From Sinomonas susongensis (GTDB taxonomy: Bacteria > Actinomycetota > Actinomycetes > Actinomycetales > Micrococcaceae), in contig NZ_SSNH01000010.1 of assembly GCF_005877005.1 (NCBI RefSeq), forward strand, positions 59,507 to 123,506: a stretch of 64,000 nucleotides of DNA, written 5' to 3'. Below are positions 45,353 to 53,975 of the stretch, one piece after another (within the stretch, counting starts at the first letter, position 1; the number at the start of each line of letters is the position of its first letter). Made by a program: the position numbers and the translations under genes. The notes below the pieces were generated by a model that was not told the DNA's origin, searched no databases, and worked only from the letters and a program-made list of their open reading frames with translations.

Positions 45353-46501
45353 ATGACGGTACTCTTGCGCTCCCTCCAGACCGCTGTCCCTCCGACGGTT
45401 CTCAAGCAGGCGGAGGCTCGCGACGTCTTCGCGGCGCAGGAAGGCCTCACAAGGCTGGGGACTCGCCTGGTCCGCACGTGCTTCGACGCGGCGGCCATCG
45501 ACACGAGACACTCGGCGGTCCCCGAATTCTCGTGGGACCGCCCGGACTCCGCTCCCGACTTCTTCGACGCCTCGAGCGGGCGCATCCTGAACCCGAGCAC
45601 GAAGACCCGAAACGACGTCTTCGTGCGGGAGGCCACCCCGCTGTTCACCGAGACGGCGCGCGGCGCCCTCGACGCTGCGGACGGAATCGGCCCGGATGAC
45701 GTCACCCACGTCATCACCGTCTCGTGCACGGGCTTCTTCAATCCCGGCCCGGACTACCGGGTCGTCCGCGAGCTCGGCCTCCGTCCCTCGGTCCAGCGCT
45801 TCCACCTCGGCTTCATGGGCTGCTACGCCGCGTTCCCGGCCCTGCGCGCTGCCAAGCTGTTCTGCGAGGCAGACCCGAACGCCGTCGTCCTCGTCGCCAT
45901 CGTCGAACTCTGCACGCTCCACGTCCGCAGCTCCAACAACCCCGACACGATCCTCGGCGCATCCCTCTTCGCCGACGGGGCGGCGGCCGCCGTCGTCACG
46001 GCACGCGACCTCCCGCTCACCCGCCCGGCACTCAGCCTCGACGCGTTCGAGACCACTCTCACCCCAGTGGGCGAGGACACCATGGCATGGAACATCGGCG
46101 ACCAGGGCTTCGAGATGGTCCTCGGTTCGTACGTTCCGCACATCATCGACGATCACATCACCGGCGCCCTCGAGCCGCTCCTCGCCGCCGACCCCGAGCT
46201 CGCGGGGCGGCCGCACAGCGGCATCGAGCACTGGGCGATCCACCCGGGGGGCCGCAGCATCGTGGACAAGGTCGTTGCCCGGCTCGGCCTGAGCGAGGCG
46301 CAGGCCGAGCCCGCGCGGGAGACGCTGCGCGAGTTCGGCAACATGAGCAGCGCGACCATCATGTTCGTCTTCGAGCGGATCCTCGGCCTTCCAAGCCCCA
46401 CGGAGAAGGCGGGAGGCCCCGGCGCGGAGCGGGTGTGCGCGATGGCCTTCGGGCCCGGGCTCACCGTCGAGACGGCGCTGCTCACGCGCGTGAACCCTTG
46501 A
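45353..46501 (+). CDS. type III polyketide synthase
   Basis: 382 residues, chalcone/stilbene synthase superfamily. The catalytic triad is visible: Cys157 in GFMGCYAAFPAL, His297 in AIHPGGRS and Asn330 in GNMSSATIMFV. The thiolase-fold blocks HVITVSCTGFFNPGPDY and GASLFADGAAAAVV are intact. The enzyme condenses malonyl-CoA onto a starter to give pyrones, resorcinols or naphthalenes. It is coupled by overlap to a flavin monooxygenase, so the product is probably hydroxylated to a quinone or phenol. The starter cannot be predicted. Confidence 0.95.
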   Translation: MTVLLRSLQTAVPPTVLKQAEARDVFAAQEGLTRLGTRLVRTCFDAAAIDTRHSAVPEFSWDRPDSAPDFFDASSGRILNPSTKTRNDVFVREATPLFTETARGALDAADGIGPDDVTHVITVSCTGFFNPGPDYRVVRELGLRPSVQRFHLGFMGCYAAFPALRAAKLFCEADPNAVVLVAIVELCTLHVRSSNNPDTILGASLFADGAAAAVVTARDLPLTRPALSLDAFETTLTPVGEDTMAWNIGDQGFEMVLGSYVPHIIDDHITGALEPLLAADPELAGRPHSGIEHWAIHPGGRSIVDKVVARLGLSEAQAEPARETLREFGNMSSATIMFVFERILGLPSPTEKAGGPGAERVCAMAFGPGLTVETALLTRVNP

Positions 46502-47709
46502 CCCCTGACACCCCGGATCGCGCAACCGCGGACGGCTCGGCCTCCACCAGGGCGGACACCGCGTTCCACGAGGTCGTGATCGTCGGCGGGGGGCCGGTGG
46601 GCCTCTGCCTCGGCGTCCTCCTCGCGCGGCGGGGGATCGACGTCGTCGTCCTCGAGGCCCGACCCGAGCGGACGCGGCATTCGCGCGCCATCGGGATCCA
46701 CCCTCCCGCCCGGCGTGTCCTCGCTGCGGCGGGAGTCGTTGAGACGCTTGCAGCCAGGGGAGTGGAGCTCAGCGAGGGCCGAGCCCGCTTCAGGGGCGAG
46801 GACGTGGCGCGGCTCGACTTCGATCCGCCGGTCCTCGCCGTCCCGCAGTGGATCACCGAGCAGACGCTCGAGGCGCGGCTCCTCGAGCTCGCCCCGCGCG
46901 CCCTTCGGCGGGGGGTGCGCGCGGTGGGGGTCGAAAGGCGCGGTTCCGGCGCCGTCGTCCGCGCAGTCAGCGGGGGCGCCGAGGTGCGCGTCGCGGGCCG
47001 TTGGGTCGTAGCGGCCGACGGCGCCCGCTCGCCCCTGCGCGGAGCCCTCGGCATCCCGGTGCTCGAGCGGCGGTACCCGGACGCGTACCTCATGGGCGAC
47101 TTCGCCGACACGACCGCCGACGGCACCGCGGCCGTACTGCACCTCGAGTGCGGGGGGATCGTCGAGTCCTTCCCGCTTCCAGGTGGGGTGCGGCGCTGGG
47201 TGGTGCACACCGACGCGCTCGAGGCGGACGCGACCCCGGCGCGACTGGCGCGCCTCGTCCAGGAGAGGACAGGCGCCGTCGTCGATCCCGCGAGCAGCAC
47301 GATGCTCAGCGCGTTCACGGTCCACGAGCGCCTCGCCGACTCAATGCTCCGCGGGCGTGTCGTCCTGATCGGCGACGCGGCGCACGAGGTGAGCCCGATC
47401 GGGGGCCAGGGGATGACGCTCGGCTGGCTCGACGCCGAGGCGTTCGCGCCGCTGCTCGCGGACGACGTCCTGGCGGCACGCTACGGCTTCGGCTCCGACG
47501 GGGCCACCGTGTGGCCCGCGCTCTGGGCTCGGGTCGCCGACGGGCGACGGCGGGCGGCGGCGCAGGCCGCACGCCATGCAGGGCTGAACATGGCCCTCGG
47601 GCGGCCGCTCGCGCCGAGGCTCATGTCGGTGCGCAACGCGGCCTTCCGCGGTCTGTACCGGACCTCAGCCGTGAGGTCGTGGACGTCGCGGCGCTTCACG
47701 ATGCAGTAG
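46498..47709 (+). CDS. FAD-dependent aromatic monooxygenase
   Basis: About 403 residues if translation starts at TTG 46498, which overlaps the polyketide synthase stop. The PHBH-type FAD motifs are present: VVIVGGGPVGLCLGVLLARRG (dinucleotide fold), WVVAADGARSPLRGALG (DG motif) and VVLIGDAAHEVSPIGGQGMTLGWLDAE (GD motif). It lacks a long C-terminal thioredoxin-like domain. Hydroxylation of the adjacent polyketide is the natural inference. Its last 14 bp overlap the end of gluQRS on the other strand. Confidence 0.9.
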   Translation: MTPDTPDRATADGSASTRADTAFHEVVIVGGGPVGLCLGVLLARRGIDVVVLEARPERTRHSRAIGIHPPARRVLAAAGVVETLAARGVELSEGRARFRGEDVARLDFDPPVLAVPQWITEQTLEARLLELAPRALRRGVRAVGVERRGSGAVVRAVSGGAEVRVAGRWVVAADGARSPLRGALGIPVLERRYPDAYLMGDFADTTADGTAAVLHLECGGIVESFPLPGGVRRWVVHTDALEADATPARLARLVQERTGAVVDPASSTMLSAFTVHERLADSMLRGRVVLIGDAAHEVSPIGGQGMTLGWLDAEAFAPLLADDVLAARYGFGSDGATVWPALWARVADGRRRAAAQAARHAGLNMALGRPLAPRLMSVRNAAFRGLYRTSAVRSWTSRRFTMQ

Positions 47710-48595
47710 CGGTCCACCGGGAAGGATCGATCACCCAGGGGTCGCGGGGCAGCGCCGCGGGCGAGAAGGCCGCGAGCGCGTCGGGGAGCGTCGGCGGCAG
47801 CCCCAGCGAGGCAAGCAGTGAGGCCGTGGCCCGTTCCGCGGGGATGCCCTCGGCCGCGAGGGCAGGCAGGGTCACGGCCCCGTCGCGCTTCGCGAGGCGC
47901 CGTCCGGCCCGGTTGAGGACCAGAGGGACATGCGCGTACTCCGGTACCCCGTACCCCATGAGGCCCGCGAGATAGGCCTGCCGCGGGGTCGAGGGCAGGA
48001 GATCGTCTCCCCGGACCACCTGGTCCACCCCCTGCACCGCGTCATCCACGACGACCGCGAGGTTGTACGCGACCACGCCGTCGTTGCGCCGGAGCACGAA
48101 GTCGTCCACGAGACCGGTGTAGGCGCCGTGCAGCACGTCCGTGACCGGCCATTCGGAGACCCCGGCGCGAAGGCGGATGGCCGCGGGACGCTCGGCGCGC
48201 CGTCGTTCACGCTCCGCTTCGGTGAGGTTCCGGCACGTGCCGGGGTAGGCGCCCTGCGGCGCGTGGGGCGCACTCGGTGCCTCCTGGATCTCGCGGCGAG
48301 TGCAGTAGCACTCGTAGGTGAGGCCCGCGGCGGCAAGGGCCCGCAGCGCGTCCTCGTAGAGCTCGGTGCGCTCGCTCTGCCTCACGACCGGCTCGTCCCA
48401 GTCGATCCCGATCGTGGCCAGGTCGCGGAGCTGGACCACCTCCGCGCCCGCTCGGGCCCGGTCGAGGTCCTCGACACGGACGAGGAACCGGCGCCCCGTC
48501 GAGCGGGCGAACAGCCACGCGAGCAGCGCCGTCCGGAGATTCCCGAGGTGGAGTTCGCCGGATGGGCTGGGAGCGAAGCGGCCGGCGGGCATCAT
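47696..48595 (-). CDS. gluQRS: glutamyl-Q tRNA(Asp) synthetase
   Basis: 299 residues, a truncated GluRS that glutamylates queuosine in tRNA-Asp. The HIGH-equivalent is PSGELHLGNLRTA, the zinc ligands are in YECYCTRREI and YPGTCR, and the KMSKS-equivalent is RLAKRDGAV; the anticodon-binding domain is missing as expected. ATG 48595 is followed immediately by a second ATG and lies 7 nt after TAACCT (48603-48608); longer in-frame starts add non-family residues. It diverges from the marR gene. Confidence 0.93.
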   Translation of the reverse strand: MMPAGRFAPSPSGELHLGNLRTALLAWLFARSTGRRFLVRVEDLDRARAGAEVVQLRDLATIGIDWDEPVVRQSERTELYEDALRALAAAGLTYECYCTRREIQEAPSAPHAPQGAYPGTCRNLTEAERERRRAERPAAIRLRAGVSEWPVTDVLHGAYTGLVDDFVLRRNDGVVAYNLAVVVDDAVQGVDQVVRGDDLLPSTPRQAYLAGLMGYGVPEYAHVPLVLNRAGRRLAKRDGAVTLPALAAEGIPAERATASLLASLGLPPTLPDALAAFSPAALPRDPWVIDPSRWTATAS

Positions 48596-48602
48596 GGCCA
48601 CA

Positions 48603-48608
48603 AGGTTA
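48603..48608 (-). promoter_or_regulatory. -10-like box of gluQRS
   Basis: TAACCT on the minus strand, 7 nt before the ATG at 48595. Confidence 0.4.
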
Positions 48609-48664
48609 GCCCGCTTCTCGCGCCGGGCGACGGCACAAATGAGGGTCGGCTCCCGTCGCACGCC

Positions 48665-48670
48665 TATGCT
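48665..48670 (+). promoter_or_regulatory. -10-like box of the marR-SGNH operon
   Basis: TATGCT, 8 nt before the GTG at 48679; it lies back to back with the gluQRS box. Confidence 0.45.
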
Positions 48671-48678
48671 TGGTACCC

Positions 48679-49248
48679 GTGACGGAACCCCGCTGGCTCT
48701 CGGCCGAGGAGCGACGCGCGTGGCTGGCCCTCCTGAGCGTGACGACGCTCCTGCCGGCCGCGCTCGACGCCCACCTCGCGTCCCTCGGCAGACTCTCGCT
48801 CTTCGACTACAACGTCCTCGCGATGCTCAGCGAGGCCGATGGCCGTTCGCTTCCCATGAAAGAGCTCGCGGCCCGGACTTCGGCCTCGCTCTCGCGGCTC
48901 TCCCACGTCGTGACGAAGCTCGAGAACCGAGGCTGGATCGATCGCCAGCCCTCGCCCGATGACGCCCGCGTGACCAACGCCCACCTCACCGACCTCGGCT
49001 GGGAGACGATCGTCGACCTGGCGCCGGAGCACGTCGAGCGGGTGCGTGAAATGGTCTTCGACGGCCTCGATGCGGAAGACGCTCGCCGCCTCGGCGACAT
49101 CGCGGAGAAGATCGTGGCGCAGCTGGACGAGGCGTCCTGGATCTTCCGCGACGGTGGGCGGGACCCGAGCCTCCCCTGCCCCAAGCGGCGCGTGGTGCGC
49201 GGAGAAGCCGAAGCTGAAGCGGCGGACGACGGTGGGAGTGCGGCATGA
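48679..49248 (+). CDS. MarR-family transcriptional regulator
   Basis: 189 residues. The winged helix: LSLFDYNVLAMLSEADGRSLPMKELAARTSASLSRLSHVVTKLENRGWIDRQPSPDDARV. The tail includes ASWIFRDGGRDPSLPCPKRR and an acidic end. The stop overlaps the SGNH hydrolase start (ATGA), so the two are co-translated. This implies that the regulator senses a ligand tied to the hydrolase, or simply autoregulates the pair. Confidence 0.9.
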   Translation: MTEPRWLSAEERRAWLALLSVTTLLPAALDAHLASLGRLSLFDYNVLAMLSEADGRSLPMKELAARTSASLSRLSHVVTKLENRGWIDRQPSPDDARVTNAHLTDLGWETIVDLAPEHVERVREMVFDGLDAEDARRLGDIAEKIVAQLDEASWIFRDGGRDPSLPCPKRRVVRGEAEAEAADDGGSAA

Positions 49249-50012
49249 GCGCAGAGTTCACGAAGCGTTGGGTCGCCCTGGGAGACTCGTTCACCGAAGG
49301 CGTCGGGGACCCGGACGCGTCGCGGCCGAACGGCGTTCGGGGGTGGGCCGATCGCGCGGCCGAGCAGCTCCAGGCTGTTGACCCCAGTTTCGGGTACGCC
49401 AACCTGGCCGTCCGGGGGAAGAAGATGCGCCAGGTGATCGCCGAGCAGCTCGAGCCGGCGCTCGCGCTGCGCCCCACGCTAGTTTCCGTGTACGCGGGCG
49501 CGAATGACATCCTCCGCCCCAAGGTCGACATCGACGGCCTGCTCGAGGAGTACGACGCGGCCATCGCCCGCTTCCAGCAGGCAGGGGCACAAGTGCTCCT
49601 GTTCACGGGATTCGATGCCGGGACGTCGAAGATCTTCGGCGCCATGCGCGGCCGGACGGCGATCTACAACGAGCAGGTCCGCTGGATTGCGGATCGGCGC
49701 GGGGCGAAGCTCGTGGACTACTGGCGCTTCCATGAGTTCCAGGACTGGCGCATGTGGGCCGAGGACCGGATGCACATGTCGGCGCTGGGCCACGCGACCA
49801 TGGCCAACCGCGTCCTCGGGGTCCTCGAGCACGAGGGCCTCGCGGACCTCCCGGACGTGGCCGAGCTGCCGGTCCTGGGTGTCCGTGAGCGGTTCCGGGC
49901 CAACGCGGCGTGGGCCCGCGAGTTCGCGGGGCCGTGGGTGATGCGGAGGCTCACGGGGCGCTCGTCCGGGGACAACCTGAGCCCGAAGTACCCGGAGATC
50001 ACCCGGCTCTAG
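49245..50012 (+). CDS. SGNH/GDSL hydrolase (paralogue 2)
   Basis: 255 residues, paralogue of 39006-39845. Blocks: WVALGDSFTEGVGD (Ser), ANLAVRGKKMRQVIAEQLEPAL (Gly), VYAGANDIL (Asn) and EDRMHMSALGH (Asp, His). No signal peptide. The C-terminal extension (about 190-255) differs from paralogue 1. Co-translation with a MarR regulator distinguishes it from the free-standing paralogue 1. Acyl-ester hydrolysis is expected. Confidence 0.92.
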   Translation: MSAEFTKRWVALGDSFTEGVGDPDASRPNGVRGWADRAAEQLQAVDPSFGYANLAVRGKKMRQVIAEQLEPALALRPTLVSVYAGANDILRPKVDIDGLLEEYDAAIARFQQAGAQVLLFTGFDAGTSKIFGAMRGRTAIYNEQVRWIADRRGAKLVDYWRFHEFQDWRMWAEDRMHMSALGHATMANRVLGVLEHEGLADLPDVAELPVLGVRERFRANAAWAREFAGPWVMRRLTGRSSGDNLSPKYPEITRL

Positions 50013-50151
50013 GCCTTCGGGCCTTTCGGCGTCTTCGGCCACGTTCTTCCCGCCCACTTCTCGGGCCGCCCTCGGCGTGGCGCTCCCGACACGCCGGCAA
50101 TCCGTCCCGTCGCCGCCGAGAAACGGGCCGGACGCCCCAGTTTTGCGGTGG

Positions 50152-51012
50152 TCAGGCCGCCTTCGGGGCGCGGAATCCCGGAGTCGCGAGCAGCCCACCG
50201 TCATCTGTGACCGCGAGCACGTCAATGTCCCACTGTGCGGTCGCGAGGTCGAGCATCTCGCGCCCGCCCGAGACGATGGCGGTCGCGAGGACGTCGGCGG
50301 TCTCGATGTCGCCGGCCGCGACGCTCACCTGGACGAATTCGGGTCTGCCGCCGCCCAGCGCCCAGATGTGGTCGCCCCGCTCGGCGCTTCCCGAGGTCGC
50401 GAGAGCACGCCGGGCCGCACAGCCTGGCGTGCCGCCCAGAGGATAGGCGGCCAGCAGCGTGCGGCGGTCGTCGGGGTCGACGATACCGGCGAGCCAGGGG
50501 CGGGGGGCGCCCTCTTCGGGGGCGGACTGTGCGGCGTTCGACGGCGCTGGTGTGCCCGAGACCAGCACATCGCCCCCGGCGTTGAGGCACCAGTCGGTGA
50601 GTCCGAGTGCCTCGAGCGAGCGCCCGGCCTCGGCGATGGCCCGGGCTTTGACGATGCCGCTGAGGTCGAGGATGCCGTCGGGCCGTTCAGGGGTGAACGC
50701 TCCGTGGGTCCGCCGCCGCCATTCGATGGCGTCGGCATAGACGGCCCGGGTCTCCGCGCTCGCGCTCGCAAGCCGGAGGACGCCCTGCGCGACCGCACTC
50801 GCCTCCGACTCCGCCCGGAACAGGCTGAACCGCTCCTCGAGGGCCGCGAAGTCGGCCTCGATCACGCGGACGGCCGCCTCGAGCCGCCGTGAGCCGCTGG
50901 CGCCGTCGTCCTGGGGGTCCGTGACGCCGGGGAAGGCAGCGCTCAGGCTCACGACGGTTCCCATGGCGAGGAACGTCCGGGCACCCAGGCCCGTGGGCTG
51001 GTTCTCAGGCAT
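50152..51012 (-). CDS. apbE: FAD:protein FMN transferase
   Basis: 286 residues. ApbE signatures: FLAMGTVVSLS, FSLFRAESE, DLSGIVKARAIAEAGRSLEALG, CLNAGGDVLVSG, ATSGSAERGDHI and the metal-binding C-terminal ETADVLATAIVSGG. It transfers FMN from FAD to a Thr/Ser in a flavinylation motif. The N-terminus lacks a lipobox or clear signal peptide, which is unusual since flavinylation of secreted partners happens outside the membrane in most bacteria. It overlaps the end of the FMN-binding protein gene. Confidence 0.93.
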   Translation of the reverse strand: MPENQPTGLGARTFLAMGTVVSLSAAFPGVTDPQDDGASGSRRLEAAVRVIEADFAALEERFSLFRAESEASAVAQGVLRLASASAETRAVYADAIEWRRRTHGAFTPERPDGILDLSGIVKARAIAEAGRSLEALGLTDWCLNAGGDVLVSGTPAPSNAAQSAPEEGAPRPWLAGIVDPDDRRTLLAAYPLGGTPGCAARRALATSGSAERGDHIWALGGGRPEFVQVSVAAGDIETADVLATAIVSGGREMLDLATAQWDIDVLAVTDDGGLLATPGFRAPKAA

Positions 51013-51607
51013 GGGCCGAATTCAGGGCAGCTTGGAGGGACGCGAGGTAGCCCTCGGACGTGTAGGTCGCGCCGCTCACCGTGTCGACGTTGGCGGACTG
51101 GGCCTGCAGGACCTCGGAGCGGAGGATCGGCGCCGCTTCGGAGTTGATCATGTCGGAGCGCATGTCGTCGCCGGTCAGCTGTGGCGTCTGCACGTCCGTG
51201 ATCTTGCCGCCGGAGACGACGATCTGCACCTGGATCAGGCCGTAGCGCGTTTGCTCGGTCGCCCCGGTGAACGTGCCGTTCTTGAGTCCGGACGACGCCG
51301 ACGACTGGCTTCCGCTGCTGGTCGACCCCGAGCCCGAGGTGCTCGAGCCGGTGCTGCCGGTCGATCCGGTGCTCGTGCCTCCCGCCCCGGTCGTGCCCCC
51401 CGCTGCGGTCGTGCCGCCGCTCGAGGCGCTCGAGCCGGAGCCCGGCGAGCCAGCCGATCCGCTCGATGCGCTCCCGGCCGTTCCGGTCGCCGAGTTCGTG
51501 ACACCGACGACTTTCGAGGCCTCGATGCTCTGCGCCCCGGCCTGCCAGCCGAGGGCGAGGATTCCGAAGGACGCGAGGGCGGCTGCGGCCGCTGCCCGGG
51601 CCCTCAC
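51005..51607 (-). CDS. secreted FMN-binding-domain protein (flavinylation target)
   Basis: 200 residues. An N-terminal signal or anchor helix (AAAAAALASFGILALGWQAG), a long Ser/Gly/Thr linker (about 38-105), then an FMN_bind domain with VDTVSGATYTSEGYLASLQ, whose SGAT segment is the canonical ApbE flavinylation site. The GTG start at 51607 overlaps the reductase stop (GTGA). It likely carries covalent FMN outside the membrane and relays electrons from the reductase. Confidence 0.92.
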   Translation of the reverse strand: MRARAAAAAALASFGILALGWQAGAQSIEASKVVGVTNSATGTAGSASSGSAGSPGSGSSASSGGTTAAGGTTGAGGTSTGSTGSTGSSTSGSGSTSSGSQSSASSGLKNGTFTGATEQTRYGLIQVQIVVSGGKITDVQTPQLTGDDMRSDMINSEAAPILRSEVLQAQSANVDTVSGATYTSEGYLASLQAALNSAHA

Positions 51608-53034
51608 CAGTCGAACCTCTCGTGATGGAGCTGCTCGTCGGAGAGTCCGGCGGATTTCGCGTCCTGGAGGACCGCGTCAGTCCACTTCTTCGGTCCGCAG
51701 ACGTACACATCGGAAGCCCTGAGGTTCGGGACGTAGTCGCTGAGTGCGAGCCCCGTCTGGTTCCGGGGCAGCCAGGGGTTGCCGTGGCGTGCGCGCTGGC
51801 CTACGAGTTCGTACATGGTCGCTCCTCTCTGCCTGCAGAGCTCGGCGATCTCGTCGCGGAGGTAGAGGGTTTCAGGGGTCGATGCCCGGAGGATCACGGT
51901 CGCCTCGCCGGGCTCGAACTCGGCCCGCTCGAGGATGGCGCGGAGCGGGGTGATGCCGATGCCGGAACCCACGAGGACGAGTCCGGGGCGGGTGCGGGCG
52001 GCGTGGCCGAACAGGCCGTAGGGGCCCGAGACCGCGACCTTCGTGCCCGGCCTCACGGAGGTCAGCGCGGCGCTGCCCTTGCCGAGGTTCCGGACGGTGA
52101 TCCGGAGCCTCCCGGCGACGGGATCTGCGGAGAGGCTGAACGGGTGATGGTGCCACCAGAGCCCCGGGGCCAGGAACCGCCAGATGAAGAACCTGCCGCC
52201 TGCTCCCGAGAGTTCCTCGAGTCGCAGGCCGGTGAGCTCGATGCTCACGGCGCCGTCGCCCGCTGAGACGACTCGGGTGACGCTCAGCTGGTGGCGGAAC
52301 GTGAGGGCGATCGGGGCCCAGATCCGGTAGCGGAGCAGGGCGGCGAGCACCACGAGGTAGAACACGATCCAGTACCAGCGCTGCCACTGCCCGGGGGCGA
52401 AGAGCTGGCCCTCGCTGAACTGGTGGGGGAGGGCCGTGAGGACCGCCGCGTAGGTGAGGAGGTGGACCACGTACCAGAACTCGTACGGGTACCTCCGCCT
52501 GACGGCGACGAGGGACGTGACGACGACGAGGATGAACAGCACGGTCGAGATGAACGCGATCCACATGTCGGGGAGGCTGTTCCACATCGAGACGCCCTCG
52601 GCGATCGGGTTGAGCCGGTCCGCGAGGCCGTAGCCGATGAGCAGGAAGACCATGTGCGCGAGGATCAGGTAGAGCGCGGGCTTCCCGAGCTTGCCGTGGA
52701 TCTCCATGGCGCGGTCGTGGCCGACCGTCCCGTCGATGAGGGGGATCCTCGCTGCGAGGAGCAGCATGACGAGCACCAGGTCGGTGCCCACGAGTCCGGC
52801 GATGATGCCGATCGAGGTCGTGGCCGTGGTCAGGTTGTTGAACTGCCCGGCCCCGCCGTCGGCGAGGTACAGTGCCACCGCGGCGGCCCCGGAGGCCCAG
52901 GCGAGCACGGTCAGGAAGTCTTCGCGGAGCAGTCGGCGGCGGCCCCGCTGGCGCAGGGTGCGCGCGAGCCCGTTGGCAGTGCGCGGTCGGGGCGGCTGCG
53001 CTGGCCGGTCGGCGGATCGGAGGGCTGTCGTCAT
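51604..53034 (-). CDS. ferric-reductase-like transmembrane protein with NAD(P)H oxidoreductase domain
   Basis: 476 residues. About six membrane segments with His residues placed for haem (EIHGKLGKPALYLILAHM and VVHLLTYAAVLTALPHQ), then a ferredoxin-reductase-type half: HHHPFSLSAD (FAD), LVLVGSGIGITPLRAIL and VYVCGPKKWTDAV (nicotinamide). It moves electrons from cytosolic NAD(P)H through haem to the outer face of the membrane. It is the first gene of a three-gene operon with the FMN-binding protein and ApbE. A near-palindrome lies just upstream. Confidence 0.93.
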   Translation of the reverse strand: MTTALRSADRPAQPPRPRTANGLARTLRQRGRRRLLREDFLTVLAWASGAAAVALYLADGGAGQFNNLTTATTSIGIIAGLVGTDLVLVMLLLAARIPLIDGTVGHDRAMEIHGKLGKPALYLILAHMVFLLIGYGLADRLNPIAEGVSMWNSLPDMWIAFISTVLFILVVVTSLVAVRRRYPYEFWYVVHLLTYAAVLTALPHQFSEGQLFAPGQWQRWYWIVFYLVVLAALLRYRIWAPIALTFRHQLSVTRVVSAGDGAVSIELTGLRLEELSGAGGRFFIWRFLAPGLWWHHHPFSLSADPVAGRLRITVRNLGKGSAALTSVRPGTKVAVSGPYGLFGHAARTRPGLVLVGSGIGITPLRAILERAEFEPGEATVILRASTPETLYLRDEIAELCRQRGATMYELVGQRARHGNPWLPRNQTGLALSDYVPNLRASDVYVCGPKKWTDAVLQDAKSAGLSDEQLHHERFDW

Positions 53035-53047
53035 GCCATTAACTTTC

Positions 53048-53069
53048 GGCTTCAACTCTGTTGAAAGCC
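53048..53069 (-). promoter_or_regulatory. near-palindrome upstream of the flavinylation operon
   Basis: GGCTTCAAC-TCT-GTTGAAAGCC, one base short of a perfect 10-bp inverted repeat, 14 bp before the reductase ATG. It is a candidate operator. Confidence 0.4.
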
Positions 53070-53123
53070 TGTGACGGCCCTTGATGCAGGGTATAACCTT
53101 CGGCCCGCGGTGTGATGTGCCTC

Positions 53124-53975
53124 CTAACGGCCCGGGAAGTTTGCCGTGCGCTTCTCGACGAACGCGGCCGTGCCCTCCTTCATGTCCTGTGTACCGAACG
53201 CTGCGCGGAAGGTGCGGGCCTCGATGTCGAGGCCCTCCGCCGTCGGACGCCCCGTTGCCTGGTTGATGGACCGCTTCGAGAGGGCGACGGCGGTCGGCGC
53301 CTTCGTGGCGATCTCGCGGATCGTTGCCGCCGCTGCGGCGAGGAGCTCCTCGCGGGTGGGGAACACGCGGTTGACGAGGCCGAGGCGGTGCGCCTCGTGG
53401 GCATCGATGCGACGTGCTGTGTAGATGAGCTCGCGGGCCATGCCGAGGCCGACGCGCCGCTGGAGGCGGACCGATCCGCCGAAGCCCGGGACGAGTCCGA
53501 GGTTGACTTCGGGCTGGCCGAATTGGGCCCGTTCGCTCGCGTAGATGAAGTCGGCCGCGAGGGCCAGCTCGCACCCGCCGCCGAGCGCGAAGCCGTCGAC
53601 GCAGGCGATGACGGGGACCGGCACGGCCTCGAGCGCGAGGGTCACGGCGTGCATCGACCGGGCATAGAACTCGGCCTGCTCCGCGTTCATCGAGGTCATC
53701 TCGCGAATGTCCGCTCCCGCGACGAAGGCCTTGCCGCCGGCCCCCGTGAGGATGACGCCGCGGACGGGCCACGCGCCGTCGTCCCCGGCGCTGCCCGTGC
53801 CCGTAGCGGGCTTCGTGCCCGTCCCGCCCAGCTGGTTGAGCACCTCGCACACCCGCGCGAGCTCCTCGACCACTTTCCCTGAGAGCGCGTTGAGCGCCTC
53901 GGGCCGGTTCACGGTAACGGTCGCGACGCCGCCGGACGTCTCGATGGCCAGGGTTTCGAAGCTGCCGAAGTCCAT
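53124..53975 (-). CDS. enoyl-CoA hydratase/isomerase (crotonase) family protein
   Basis: 283 residues. Crotonase blocks: GVATVTVNRPEALNALS, VAGADIREM (oxyanion hole), GFALGGGCELALAADF (first catalytic Glu) and FGQPEVNLGLVPGFGGSVRLQRRVG (second Glu). Both Glu are kept, so hydration of a 2-enoyl-CoA is expected. A Gly/Thr/Ala insertion of about 20 residues (around 53-73, with GTGTKPATGTGSAGDD) lengthens a surface loop. The ATG at 53975 has GAGGA upstream; the frame is open further upstream. Confidence 0.92.
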   Translation of the reverse strand: MDFGSFETLAIETSGGVATVTVNRPEALNALSGKVVEELARVCEVLNQLGGTGTKPATGTGSAGDDGAWPVRGVILTGAGGKAFVAGADIREMTSMNAEQAEFYARSMHAVTLALEAVPVPVIACVDGFALGGGCELALAADFIYASERAQFGQPEVNLGLVPGFGGSVRLQRRVGLGMARELIYTARRIDAHEAHRLGLVNRVFPTREELLAAAAATIREIATKAPTAVALSKRSINQATGRPTAEGLDIEARTFRAAFGTQDMKEGTAAFVEKRTANFPGR

